Of a stretch of 64,000 nucleotides of DNA, positions 23,678 to 35,545 are shown in pieces. The notes beneath the pieces are model-generated. The model did no database searches, was not told the origin of the DNA, and saw only the letters and a list, made by a program, of their open reading frames with translations. The DNA is from Anodontia alba (taxonomy: Eukaryota; Mollusca; Bivalvia; Lucinida; Lucinidae): positions 90,244,399-90,308,398 of the forward strand of contig OZ024828.1 in assembly GCA_964016985.1 (NCBI GenBank), given 5' to 3'. The first letter of the stretch is position 1. Each line of letters begins with the position of its first letter. The position numbers and the translations under genes were made by a program.

Positions 23678-24533
23678 TACTTATTTACTTAGGTTTATTC
23701 CATTTTGGACATTGGTAATTTTCCAACTAAAGAACCATGTATGTTGGGTCTTGAAATTTAAATATTATTAAAAAGAATCGTGTTGACCCATTTATGATGT
23801 CTATTTCTTATTGTTGTTGTTTTTGTTGTTGTTGGACGGTCTATAAAATCAGAAAACTGTTGGCAAAATTGATTTTTCTGAACAATTTAAAAAGATTGCC
23901 ACTCGCTACAAAAAATAGGATACAACATATATATACTGTGGCATACCATATGAATGATTTTTAACCAAATTATAGTTAATAACTTTGCTTCCCTCTTTAA
24001 TTGCATGACAGTGGGTCAGTCCTCAGACTAAATGAATCTCCCTCCTCAATCTATTTCTGGTGGTCGACGCCTGGTTATCAATGTCTGGTCGGGCTCATCA
24101 TGGTCCTTTTGTGGTTTTCTTGTGTTCTGGCTTCAGAAAGCCGCTGAGCCCTTTGCGTTTTTCATCAAACGTTTTTTTGTTTGTTTTTTTTTTTTTTTTA
24201 GTTTTTTTTTATTTATTTAATATATGTATTTAAATATATGTATTTCACTGTGATGTATTACAGGTGAGGTAAAAGACCCCTATGCGGACCGGACATGCAT
24301 GTATATTTATATTTTGGAGCTACATCAGAATGCTAGCTGGAATCTTCTGAAGCCTCTCGAGCCACAAGCTGCAGTAGAGTGTGGGGGTGGGGGTAGTATT
24401 TTACAAGCACATGTCAAGTTTCTTTTTCTACTTAGACGGTGCCTGTGACTTGGACAGGGATAGAAACGATGTGCTGCAGGTGGTGTCTAGAATTTACGAC
24501 CACGTATACTGATATATTATCTGTATGTAACAA

Positions 24534-24576
<43 letters not shown>

Positions 24577-24798
24577 TGTGAACAACCATAAATAAGATTT
24601 AGACATTCTTAATTGCTGGAACCATATTGATATGTTATCTGTATGTAACAAAAAAGAAACATGTAAACAACTTTAATAAGATTTAGACACTCTTAATTGC
24701 TGGAACCACATTGACAAGTAAATTATTCATTATAAAACACAGGTCCGTGTAGAAATAAATAAAAGACTAGGTCAAGTACATAAGATTTTCTATGGCAG
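22791..24798. other. non-coding with microsatellites and a direct repeat
   Basis: (CT)n at 23,620-23,672, (AAT)n at about 24,534-24,574, and a direct repeat of about 110 bp (TGTTATCTGTATGTAACAAA and ACTCTTAATTGCTGGAACCA) at 24,510-24,715. Leu-Ser repeat peptides here come from the CT tract. Confidence 0.5.
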
Positions 24799-25068
24799 TT
24801 GTCCTTCATATTTTTTTCAGAGTATTTCGTCAAGGTTTCAAATATCCACAGTCATAATACTGGAGGGAGTGGAGAAAATTTTGTTGTACCCCCTGTCAGT
24901 GTTGTAGCAGAAACAACTTTTTATTATAATGCCATAAAGGATAGGAATTCACTACTTTTAAATGGCAAAGAAAAGCGCAATTTCAACACTTTAAAAGATG
25001 TTGCAAAAACTCACCTCAGGTCTTGGATGCAACTTACAGGAGCTGTCAATTTCATTTATTATTGGTAG
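24799..25068 (+). pseudogene. LINE ORF2 C-terminal relic
   Basis: The + frame reads YFVKVSNIHSHNTG, ENFVVPPVSVVAETTFYYNA and IKDRNSLLLNG, resembling the last part of LINE ORF2 proteins (a VS-x-H-x-Y-x-TR motif, then FYYNxxxxWNSLP). The Trp of WNSLP is Arg here. A stop follows at 25,066. No RT core is nearby. Confidence 0.65.
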
Positions 25069-25599
25069 AAATATTACAGATAGATGAATCTTGTGACATT
25101 GATTAATTTCTTCATTAAACTGTGATTCAACTCGTTTTTCGGCAATTTTGTTCCCGTGTCCTGTCTGATATTCTGTGGATTTTGAACCAATTAGGACCCC
25201 ATTGGAAATAAACTTTCGAGCTTTAATGGGTTACCCTAGGTTATTTCAATAGATATACACACAGAGGGGTTAAGGAGAATCTCCGCCTCAATCATAGATG
25301 TCCATTTTCAGTTATGGACTAACACTGTTAAACTCCATTCATGTTCAATTAGAACTTTAAATTGCATTTCGCACACTCTTGGTCCACCGGCTGCTCCGGG
25401 CACACTGTTCCACAAGAATCGAGAGTGGTTCATGGGGAAGTATGTGACGCTCCGGTGCCAGATTCATTGATGAGTCAGTATATGACGGCTACCGTTTGAA
25501 GACAGTTTTAAGAGCTTTAATAAGTGTTTGATGTATGATTATTTTAAACACAGTTTTCTATAGAAAACCGTACAGGTCCTGATTTGGCTGCGCCGATGA
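25069..25599. other. non-coding, no feature recognised
   Basis: No coding or repeat signal that can be supported. Confidence 0.4.
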
Positions 25600-27974
25600 G
25601 CATCACCTAACAATTTATGCTGGACAATACTTAGATTTGGATCACACTGCGCATGCGCACAGTGTATACTATATGCTAGAAACACTTTAAAATTTTATCA
25701 GGCACATCGGTTTATATTATAAACCCGAGAGCAGACAAGTTGTCTAGATCCCGATCATACCAATAAGAATTTCATTGGATTACGAGGATGCGCATATCAC
25801 ACCACATCCAAATCAATCGTTCAGTAGTGCAGGCCGCATTGTAGGTCCCGTGTGCATGGCTTGTTAAAATTGATTTTTTTTTGTTGATTTAGTAAATTGG
25901 GCCTATGTGAAGTATAAAAAAAGATGTTGCCATTTTTTGGTTTGAGTTAAGAGTTTCTATGACGTCATCATAAATTATACCCAAAAATAAGCATAAAATG
26001 TAGCATACGTTGGCAACTAATTTAGCCTGACAATCAACCTACCCTATATAACTACTTCTCATATGTGCCAGAGTGTTTACTGGGACCCATTGATTGAGAA
26101 AAATGCTCTAAAGAAACATAACAATCTTTTATCAGCTGTATGAAATATCACCGTTTCCATGGCAACCCAAAGTAAAATGTTGGATTAAGGGGATGACCAT
26201 AGTAAATTGTTAATATCTCGGAGTATATTCAACATGGATCAGTCATATTGGTACCAAACAGAAGGATGGACATTATTCTACAATTTGATATCCAAATATG
26301 CAAATTAGCGCATTTGCATATTCATGAGTATTAATTAACACTTACTTTTGACGAAATAATCAATGAAAACAAGATAATTTCATCAAAACCCAAAATTGTA
26401 CTCAGTATAGGTTATAAAATGTGCCAAATAAACGTTTTCTTTCTGTTATGGTTCATGTAAGTTAATAAGCTTATTTGCATATGCATAATATTCATTAATA
26501 CTAATTGTTTGGTAAAAACTCATCAACAATCAGAAACTAGGCCACTGTAAACTTGTATTAATCTGTTTCCTTGCTAGTTTTGGTAGATTATCCTTATGTT
26601 TTTAATATGCCTGGTACTTGTAGTCAGTCAGGTAGAAATGCTAAAACAATCAGAAATTGGGTTAATTAGTATCACATGCCTTCATTTGGGCTCATGACGG
26701 GCCTGTTAATGGCATACGTGTTTTTATGTCAAGTTACAGAACATGTTATGCATTTTTGTTTGCAATCATTATTGGGGTCAATATGTCTTCATAATGTTAA
26801 ACTGTTGAGTTTTATATATGTGTATATATATTTCGTTCTTATACTTTCACATTTATTTTAATGTTAAACTGTTGTAGTTTTATATATGTGTATAAATATT
26901 TTGTTCTTATACTTTCACATTTATTTCTTGAGTCTCGGCTGTATTGGAACTAGTTATGCCTATTGGTTTGCTTGATATCCTAGCTCAATCCATATTGGAG
27001 GTATGTAGAAGCATACACTATAATGAGGGGTCCAGAAAGTATTAACAATGTCTTCCCTATTTCGAAATATTGCAAATTAATACATATTTCCAATTTTATT
27101 TGTTATTTCTGAAGTTTACGCCTCTTATTTCCTTCAAATAAGTATGCTTATTAGTGTGGTAGGTCTGACTCAAACCCAATCGAGTTAGACAGAGGCAAAA
27201 TCATTAAGATTTCACATATATTGTATGTTTGGTTTGTTTTATTTATGGCAACTCATCCGTTAATTTACATTGAAATAGTCACACTTTGTCGTTTAGTAGA
27301 TGACATGACAAACCAGAATGGAAGTATGTATTGATACGTCTCTGAGAAAGGGAGCCGGGGAGGGATCGATATGTCTTCCTGTTGGTAAAATATTATGCCT
27401 CGTATGCAGTTTCTATTTCGGTGATTATTTCTGACGTTTTAAGCCTCATATGCATTGGAATTTTATGCTTAGTTGCTGGGTTGGTACCCTGATTCAAACC
27501 AAAATAGGAATAGGCTGGATCACATTCTTTACTAAGGGGTCCACAAGGGCTAAATATATATTGCTTATGTTAAAATAGCACGTTTTATTTCAAATTTATT
27601 ATTAATGACTATTCTTGCTGGCTTTTCCTCTTATTTATTTGAAACAATTATGCTTTTAAGTATGTATGTAAGTACGATTATTCACATAAGAATGGATATT
27701 GTTGTGATAAGATTTTTTAGTCAGGACGCCCTAGTCATGAGGACCACCGTTTTTGTTTGTGTCAAGGCACTTACCTTACCTATACGAGTATGATAATAAA
27801 TCGAAAGAAATGAGAGGCTGACTTAGTAAAATTATTAAAGTAGAAAAAATAATACTTCACAAGTATTTTGCAATAACAGAGGCATGAAATATTTACACCA
27901 TCACTGGCTCCTTACTAAGGAATGTGAACATACTTATCCACATCTTTGTTTGAGTTAAAAAATACAACAAAGAT

Positions 27975-28255
27975 CAGAGGCTAGAAGCAGTGGAGAACTT
28001 CAAATATATGGGATCAATTATCTCCAACAAGGGATTTAAACCAGAAATCATTTCTAGGATTGCTCAGACAACATCAGCTCTTTTCAAAGTAATACAGAAG
28101 GACAAAACCATCTCAATTACTTTTAAAGTTAAGCTGATGCTGTCGTTCATATTATTTTTCCTTTATGACTGTGAGAACTTGACCTTTACAGCAGAATTTG
28201 AAAGAAGACTCCAAAGTATTTAGATGAGCTGCTAGTGGAGGTTTCTAAATATATC
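27975..28255 (+). pseudogene. RTE-like LINE RT C-terminal relic, left part
   Basis: The frame reads LEAVENFKYMGSIISNKGF, EIISRIAQTTSALFKVIQKD, FKVKLMLSFILFFLYDCEN and FERRLQSI, then stops replacing Glu and Tyr before WRFLNIS. This is the region after the RT domain in RTE-type LINEs. It breaks off at 28,255, where an LTR-like insertion begins. Confidence 0.8.
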
Positions 28256-29803
28256 TGTCACAGTTTGGCAATTTCAGCCCAATAAATAATAAAATAATAG
28301 AAAAAAAATAAGATAAAAATAAAATAAAAATAATAATAATAATAATGGTTGAAATAGCATAAATGGGTAAAAGAAATATATACATATTTTATATTATTAC
28401 GTTTTTGAAATATGGTATTCAAGGAAAAATGAAAAGTAAAGAAGAAGAAGAAACATTATGAAAGTACAAAATTTAGAATTAATATTTCTCAGTGTCACTT
28501 TCCCTGTAAGGTGTTTTGATCATTATCACAACATAAGCTGTGCTCATAACTGAAAATCTGATGTTTGAAACTTGGCGAGAAAATGCTTAATAGTTTAATT
28601 ACTTTGATTAACAGCTGATACTTTGATCTGATGTGTACACACTTTCAAAGCTGCCAGACTGAGTTGTTTGTTTGCAAAAGGAAATGACATGATTGATAGA
28701 AATTAACCTGAGCAAAAGATATCTTAGATTTTGTAAAGTACTACCTGATTACAACTTCCTGCCAAACTGGGCTTTGGTCAGTTTAATCTTCACACTCATC
28801 AAACTTCTTTTATGATGTTGAGCTTTTGGCAATTCCAACTTCCTTGAGTAATTATATTACCTTTTTGAGAAGAATCATATTTAAGATGGGCTGAAATTTT
28901 GTATCTTCAGCCTATCACTGGTATTCATACATACTGCATCAAGAATCTAGGCTCAGCTATTCTCCGAACTTGAGATAGCTTAATTTGTGAACTTGGATAT
29001 TGTGTTCTAGGACTTTGTCAGGAATTCAGGACTTATATATATTTTGGACATTCAAGCTGAGGGAAGTAGATTATTTACTTATTTGGAACTCTGCTTTTAT
29101 TTTAAGTTAGAACTTTGAGGTTGACATTTGCACAAGAAAAAGGAACTTGCTGAATTGACTGATAAATTATAATTAATATTTAGGGAAGTGACTTAATACT
29201 GAGAAACTGCCATTTAGATAGTATTTAGAAAAGAAGATTTATTTAGGAAAGAACTGTTATTTACGTTACTTACATGACATTTTATTTATGATATTTGGCA
29301 TGAACATTTAGAATAATTTTGGGTAAATTTGAGAAATTCTACAACTGTGTTTGGAGTTGTTATTTATTAGAAGTTAGGAACTTTACGCGTCTGATTAAAG
29401 GTTTAATTTAATCAGACCGGACCCCGTAACTGGGAATGAGGAAGTAGTAACAGGATACGGTTAGAGCTAATTCCCCAAACTTTGCAAAACCCGTATTCTG
29501 TCACAAGCGATGTGTGCGGAACTGAGGCAACTGTAGTAGCCGTCGTGTCAGGCTCAGGTCAAAGGCAACGACAAGAGCCAAGCGACAGCTACTACAGCAG
29601 CGACAGCAGCAAAGGATACAGCAGCTGGACAACAGTCACTCACAGACAGCACCTTCCCCTGAAGCGGAACAGTCCAGCCGACTGAGAAGGAGGCAGCCAG
29701 TATCCCCTCCTCCTTATACCCCAACAACAACGACGACAACCCGACATACCCCAGGGGGATACCCCAGATCCCCTCATATCGCCCCATTCTTCTCCCGGTT
29801 GCA
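28256..29803. mobile_element. LTR-like insertion (TG...CA) splitting the RTE relic
   Basis: The segment begins TGTCACAGTTTGG and ends CCGGTTGCA. It is bordered by TATC at 28,252-28,255 and 29,804-29,807, and the LINE protein resumes exactly after it. No internal repeat of the ends was seen, so it may be a solo LTR of about 1.55 kb. A 67-codon Ser/Gln-rich frame at 29,482-29,685 has no recognised domain. Confidence 0.6.
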
Positions 29804-30115
29804 TATCTCCTACAAAGACCATGTGATAAGTAAGTAGGTTGGCAACAGGATCCAGGATTCAGTCGGAGAGCACGACAATCTCCTAGCCATGATGAAGACG
29901 TGGAATCTCAGATGGTATGGCCACATCGCAGGATTGTCTTGCATGTCGAAGACAATTCTATAGAGAATAGTAAAAAGAGCAATGACAATAGGAGGGCAGA
30001 CTAGAGACTGGATATTCGCCCAAGGCAGTGGAAGACAGAGAAAGATGGAGAAGAAGTGATGTAACATCATCAGCGGTACCCTAACGACCATCAAGACTCA
30101 GGGACTGAACTGAAC
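29804..30115 (+). pseudogene. RTE-like LINE relic, right part
   Basis: Continues the RTE protein after the insertion: SYKDHVISK, a stop, VGNRIQDSVGEHDNLLAMM and LRWYGHIAGLSCMSKTIL, matching the conserved LRWFGHVxRxxxxAKTIL block. The rest decays into stops. Together with 27,975-28,255 it forms one LINE tail in the middle of the foldback-like element. Confidence 0.8.
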
Positions 30116-32050
30116 TGACCTTCTAAACTACACTTAATAGAAATAATTTAAAAGACTGAGACTTCAGAAATAATAAATGAAACAGAAATGATGATATTTT
30201 GCCGTTTAATAGGACTCACGTACCCCTCCTTGAGCCCTTGGTAGGGAATTAGTCCATACGGTTTTTAAATCTAGTTTCTTGCAGGACATATGACCAAACT
30301 ACTAAGCATAATTACACTAAATACAATTCTGATTTAAAAAAAAAAATAGAAACCTTAGAAGTTTTACATTAAGAAGATATTTTGACCTACCCTGTGCTTC
30401 TTACCAAGGAACATGATGCTACTTTTCTTCATTTGGCTAAGGAGCCAAACAGGCCAATGAGCATAATACCCTCAAGGAAGTTAGGAGGCTTAGACTTTGG
30501 AAAGAAACAAGACTGACTTTGGGAATGCCTTTAAAATTATCGGAGCTTGCCAAAGAGAAAAGAATATTGCCCAAATCCTCGGATCCTACCTAGGTTATAT
30601 GCCCATAATGATCTGTATCTTGTGTGTTAGCCAGGCTACCTTTCATATTTGTAGGCAAAATTATATCAAGTACATTAGAAATGGGGTCTAAGGAAATATA
30701 TATTAAAAACAGAAAATGCATATAAAATTAAACATTATCTATGAGGAAGGTATTTCGACCCCACAGGTGTCCCTTCACGAGGAACATAACCCTTCCTTCC
30801 CTCATTTGTATTTGATTCCGGGTACCAATAAAACTACGAAGCATACAATTTTAAGAACATTAGAGTCTTAAACATCAGAAATCAAAACTCAGTTGGATAA
30901 TGGCTATTTTGATTACATTTTGTCAAAAGTAGACATAGTTACCATGTGCGTCCCATACTAGGGAACGTGACCCAATTTATTCCCATTCCGTTCTGACCCA
31001 GGAGATCTACCAAGCTACCAAGAAAAAATCATTTAAAGGAAACAAGAGGCCGTGCTTTAAAAAAGCTGAAAGAGATTAACTATATGGTACTGCATAATTT
31101 TGCCATTTAAGCATATATGCATATATATGCATATGCAAATGAGATTATTTGCATATATGGAGCAGAAACAAAAAGCCGGTGCCTAAGCTCTTATCCTGCA
31201 CATTTTGGTTAACCAATATTGACCACAGACTGAGATACGATTAATTTGTCTTGTATTTTACTGAATTTATTTTGTCGAAACATAAGTATTAATTAATATT
31301 CATGCTTATACAAATGAGCGAATTTTGTATATTTTTATATGGAGTAGAAGCAATGAGCCATTGTCTAATCTCTTATTTTGCAAATTTTGGTTAATTTGTA
31401 TTGGCCAAAGACTGGGGTATGATTAATTTGTTTTGTATTTTATTGTCTTTTTTCGCAAACAAAGTATTAATTTTAATATTCATGCATATGCAAATGAGTT
31501 AATTTGCGTATTTTCGTACTATATAAAAGACCAGTGTCTATTATTTTACTTGGTACCCAATAGTTTGATTTATACTGAATATAGACTAAGATATGGGCAA
31601 TTTATAATGTGTACCATCTTGTTTCAATATATAACCTTGGGTTGCCATGGAAACGTTGATATTCAAGTAGCCTATACGGTTTGTTTTCCATTCATTTGGC
31701 CCCACGGAGCAATTTGGCATCCGTGCAAATAACTCCTGCCCATGATATGCAAGTTTGGGCTAAATTAGTTCAGACATCGTTAGTTATCCCCTTCAGCAAG
31801 CATTTTGCACGTAAATGGCAGTAGCATACTTTGTGACGTCACTATGACGTCAATACCAAAACGAAAAATTGGCAACATATTTTATCTGAAAAAAAAAAAC
31901 ATATATTTTTAATATTGAAAATGTATTTGGATCAATTTTAACAAGATACGCACACGGGAACCCAAATTTTGACACAGCCGGGCCTACATTATAGATTCTT
32001 AATCACCTGTGCGCACATAGAGTACACAATAATACACGATGCTGACCAAC

Positions 32051-32771
32051 GACGTAGATACTGATCATACGACATCGACTCATGTTACACACCATCTGCT
32101 AGCAAGTGATTATGATCTTAATTAGACTTTGTGGATGTACATAACACCTAACGTGTTAGCTAACAGTACATGTTCTAATCAGACTAAGTAGATGCACAAC
32201 TTAGACCCTGGTATCAGACTGCGCGGATGCACAGTTTTCGGACTCATTCACGGTCGTGTCTTCAACAAATAACAAAATTGAATAGCCCTAATTGAGCTTC
32301 TTGTGTCGTAATGTTGGCATTCCCAAAATGTAGACAAGAATTTGCTAACGTCCTTTGCATATTTAATTCTTTAATGTTTTTTGCAAAATTAGACTTTGTC
32401 TTCTTCTTTGACTGGAACGTTTTATTTGTTTTGAATGACATATTTCTGCCACTTTTGAGGCATGGTCTCCGTATTCAAGAGGGTGTCTTGTCTTTGTAAC
32501 TTGATTCATTAAATGCTTACTGTAGTGAGCCGCTGTTGCTTGCAATTGCTTTAAGGTTAATATTTTCCGCAGCAATGTATAGTATTCAAACGCATTGTCG
32601 CATTGTCATATCTTACCTTGTTGTTCCATTGTTTCCTCATAAATATTAATGAGATGCAAATTAGCAAAAACTTAAAATCTCAATTAACTTTGTAAGTATT
32701 TGGAATATTTCAATGGGGGGTTTCACAACTGGACTCGGCAGTCACATTTCTTTCTTTCTAGCATATATATA
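32051..32771. other. non-coding, no feature recognised
   Basis: Lies between the foldback-like arm and the Tc1 derivative. Short open frames here show no known motif. Confidence 0.4.
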
Positions 32772-32981
32772 CTGAAAGGAAAAAGAAACGCAGGGTAAAT
32801 TTTATTCCTAAATTTCATTCAAGTTTGAAAAAGTTTGTTAAATATTTTACTATGATTACAAAACGGTACATGTATGGAACAAAAGTTCCAAATTGCATTG
32901 GTTTGTGATCAACAAGTCTCGAGTTATTGAAGTTCATTGGTAGCTACCCCGCAAATCTTGAAATCAAAATCAAACTGAAAA

Positions 32982-33191
32982 TCAATATCGGGTGTGCCCC
33001 CCTCTTGCTGCCGTTGCTGCCCTAATTCTCCTTTGGATAGAGTTAACCAAAGCATTGACAGTTCGCATCGGGATGTTATTCCATTCATCGATCAACGCAT
33101 TCCTTAGTTGTGCGAGAGTTGCGGGGGGATTTCGACGCTTCCTAACCGTTCTGTCCAGCTCATCCCACATGTGCTCTATTGGGGTCAAATC
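32982..33191 (-). pseudogene. inverted duplicate of the Tc1 transposase C terminus
   Basis: The - strand carries DLTPIEHMWDELDR through AARGGHTRY, differing from the + copy by Met for Ile before WDEL. It exists only because the arm was duplicated. The frame upstream runs into the loop and is not transposase. Confidence 0.9.
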
Positions 33192-33194
33192 AAG

Positions 33195-33572
33195 TCTGTA
33201 AGGTATAGGGATGAGATCTTGCGTCCTGTTGCAGTCCCGCTTGTGCAACAACGTAATCTGATTCTGCAGCAGGACAATGCCCGACCACATGTTGCCCGAG
33301 TTTGTCAGGATTTTCTGGCAAACAATAAGATCGCACCACTAGCATGGCCACCGTACAGTCCAGATTTGACCCCAATAGAGCACATATGGGATGAGCTGGA
33401 CAGAACGGTTAGGAAGCGCCGAAATCCCCCCGCAACTCTCGCACAACTAAGGAATGCGTTGATCGATGAATGGAATAACATCCCGATGCGAACTGTCAAT
33501 GCTTTGGTTAACTCTATCCAAAGGAGAATTAGGGCAGCAACGGCAGCAAGAGGGGGGCACACCCGATATTGA
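33195..33572 (+). pseudogene. Tc1 transposase C-terminal half
   Basis: The + frame reads RYRDEILRPVAVPLV, LQQDNARPHVARVCQDFL, WPPYSPDLTPIEHIWDELDR, LRNALIDEWNNIP and ends AARGGHTRY with a stop. The Asp of QQDNARPH and the Glu of PIEH are separated by 34 residues, the DD34E spacing of Tc1-type transposases. The DNA-binding domain and first Asp are missing. The frame itself is unbroken, so decay since the rearrangement is slight. Confidence 0.9.
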
Positions 33573-33782
33573 TTTTCAGTTTGACTTTGATTTCAAGATT
33601 TGGGGGGTAGCTACCAATGAACTTCAATAACTCGAGACTTGTTGATCACAAACCAATGAAATTTGGAACTTTTGTTCCATACATGTACCGTTTTGTAATC
33701 ATAGTAAAATATTTAACAAACTTTTTCAAACTTGAATGAAATTTAGGAATAAAATTTACCCTGCGTTTCTTTTTCCTTTCAG

Positions 33783-34042
33783 TATACAACCAAAAGTGAA
33801 AATAACGATGCGTCTGGTTTAAGTGCTAATATTTATTTTATGTCTTAAAAAGCAAAACAAAAAAAAACAACAAAAAAACATTAATTATTTTGCTAAAGTG
33901 CTATCTGATACTTTTGTAAATTGCGTATTTTAAATCAATTCTGTAATAATGTTTCTTTTGTATATGTATGTTGATTTAACCAAATCAACATCAAATAAAA
34001 AAAAAATGAGCCAGCACCCGACAAACCAACAATAAGACTTTT
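33783..34042. other. non-coding, A-rich
   Basis: No gene or structured repeat recognised. Confidence 0.4.
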
Positions 34043-34210
34043 GCGACCAGCGAAGACTCAGATCAGCCTGCGCATCCGTGCGGATTGATCAGCATCTTCA
34101 CAGATCGCCTATGTGCCTTTTACGGCCTTCGGGGTATCTAAAGAGGGATAAACGAGAACCCTTGCCATACTGGGCAGAGGCACAGGCTGATCTGAGTCTT
34201 TGCTGGTTGC
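34043..34210. mobile_element. inverted-repeat MITE, about 168 bp
   Basis: GCGACCAGCGAAGACTCAGA at 34,043 and its inverted relative ending at 34,210 (GAGTCTTTGCTGGTTGC) pair over about 30 bases with few mismatches. Confidence 0.7.
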
Positions 34211-34849
34211 ACATTTCGGTGATTTCGGTAAAAACTGTGACTTGTAGTGTTACCGTATTTTGGCTAATCGAGGTTTCCGGTTATTTACGGGTTTTTCCGC
34301 TTTGGCTTTACGGTGAATGTGGTATGTGGTTTTACCCAAATATCTCGGATCCGGTTGGCTTCCGTCCTGTGTAAGGTCTGTCATGAGATGTTATCTGAGA
34401 AGCCGGATACTGTGAGTGACCGAGTGCCAAACCAACAAAAACGAAAGCAAAATTCATTGGTATCATAAAATCTACGGTAATTATGTATATGTGCCTTTCA
34501 ATAATACATAATTTTCAGTCTGTTTTTTCTATACCACTTTTTAATACAAATGCCATAATTGAACTACAGGCCACAATGCTTTGGAAAATAACCGTATGGT
34601 GACCCCCGTATTTTGTTACCTCTTCAGAATCCCTGTGTGGGGGGAGGAAATATCCATGGCTTTAAGGACTAACTACCGGCTGTCCATACATGGTGGTGAA
34701 ATTTGCCACAACACGTCATCACATAATATCGGCTAAAATCACAAATGAAATGCGCTCTCACAAATTTAACTTAATCTTGAATGCCAAAGCATTTCAAATA
34801 GTTATTCATGAATAGATGAATACATAGAATGTAGAGCAACAGAAAGTAT
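34211..34849. other. non-coding, no feature recognised
   Basis: Nothing supported between the MITE and the LINE 3' end. Confidence 0.4.
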
Positions 34850-34972
34850 TATCAGCACCTTAAGCTACTATTTCTTCTTCTTTGGAGCATTGTCACACTG
34901 TAACTATTTACAAGGTGTGTCTGGGACATGGTTAAAACGGTTAAAAAACAGATAAAAACATTCCTCTGCTGG

Positions 34973-35545
34973 CTAAAAGTGACAGACCAGCCCTCCCTTG
35001 AAGGTCTCCAAGGCTGGCGTTGTGACAATGGACTCCGGCAGCTGATTCCAAAGACATCCCCGATGGAAAGAATGAGCACCATTAAGCATCATTCATGCAG
35101 TAGGGAACCAGGAAGCACATTGAGTGACCTCTTGTGTTGGGAGCCGCTGGGTGGAGAAGCTGTGGGGCTTGGATGTCAGTAGAATGTGGGTGATCCTGTA
35201 CATCATGACCAGTTTTGCCTGTATGCGTCTTTGTAGCAGGGTTTCCCATCCAAGGTCAGTGATCATTTCTGATACACTGCTTGTTGAGCGGTAATCCCCA
35301 GTCACGAACCTCGCAGCATGGCGCTGGACAGCTTCCAACTTGTTGGTATTGGTTTGGGTGTAAGGATCTCAGGCTGTTGATGCATACTCCAGTACTGGGA
35401 AGACCATAGTCTGGTACCTCTGTGCTTTGGTATACCTCAGGCAGCTAGTTAGGTTCCTTTGGAGGAATGACAGAGTGTTGGTGACCTGGTGTACATGAGC
35501 GTTCCAGGAGAGGGTGTCTGTCAGTGTGATACCACTGTGACAACT
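34973..35545 (-). pseudogene. LINE piece 5: thumb and C terminus
   Basis: Reads LTDTLSWNAHVHQVTNTLSF, TMVFPVLEYAST, a stop, KLEAVQRHAARFVTGDYRST, SVSEMITDLGWETLLQRRIQ, and after frameshifts WNQLPESIVTTPALETFKG with a stop at 34,973. This is the classic CR1/Jockey ORF2 ending. Confidence 0.88.

Larger units (their letters stand above)
25600..32050. mobile_element. large foldback-like element with diverged inverted arms
   Basis: Inverted matches link the two sides: GTTTCCATGGCAACCCAAAG near 26,150 with CTTTGGGTTGCCATGGAAAC-like sequence near 31,635; GGTCCCGTGTGCATGGCTTG near 25,846 with its relative near 31,940; and GCATATTCATGAGTATTAAT near 26,313 with two relatives at 31,280 and 31,465. Each arm also contains about 300-bp internal modules (TTATTTCTGAAGT, then ATGCTTAGT, then GGTACC). 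Long inverted repeats with internal tandem modules recall Drosophila foldback elements. The outer boundaries are uncertain. Confidence 0.6.
32772..33782. mobile_element. Tc1 foldback derivative with 420-bp inverted arms
   Basis: The left arm 32,772-33,191 and right arm 33,363-33,782 are each 420 bp and inverted, with about four mismatches noticed. The loop is 171 bp. The outer ends read CTGAAAGGAAAAAGAAACGC and are flanked by TA (32,770-32,771 and 33,783-33,784). Each arm includes the terminal repeat plus about 210 bp of transposase 3' coding sequence. It is therefore a rearranged Tc1, not a normal 1.6-kb element. Confidence 0.95.

Noticed and set aside
23455..23771. Leu-Ser repeat proteins
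   Set aside because: Translation of a CT microsatellite.
29482..29685. Ser/Gln-rich frame as a gag protein
   Set aside because: Low-complexity CAG-like composition. No zinc knuckle or capsid motif.
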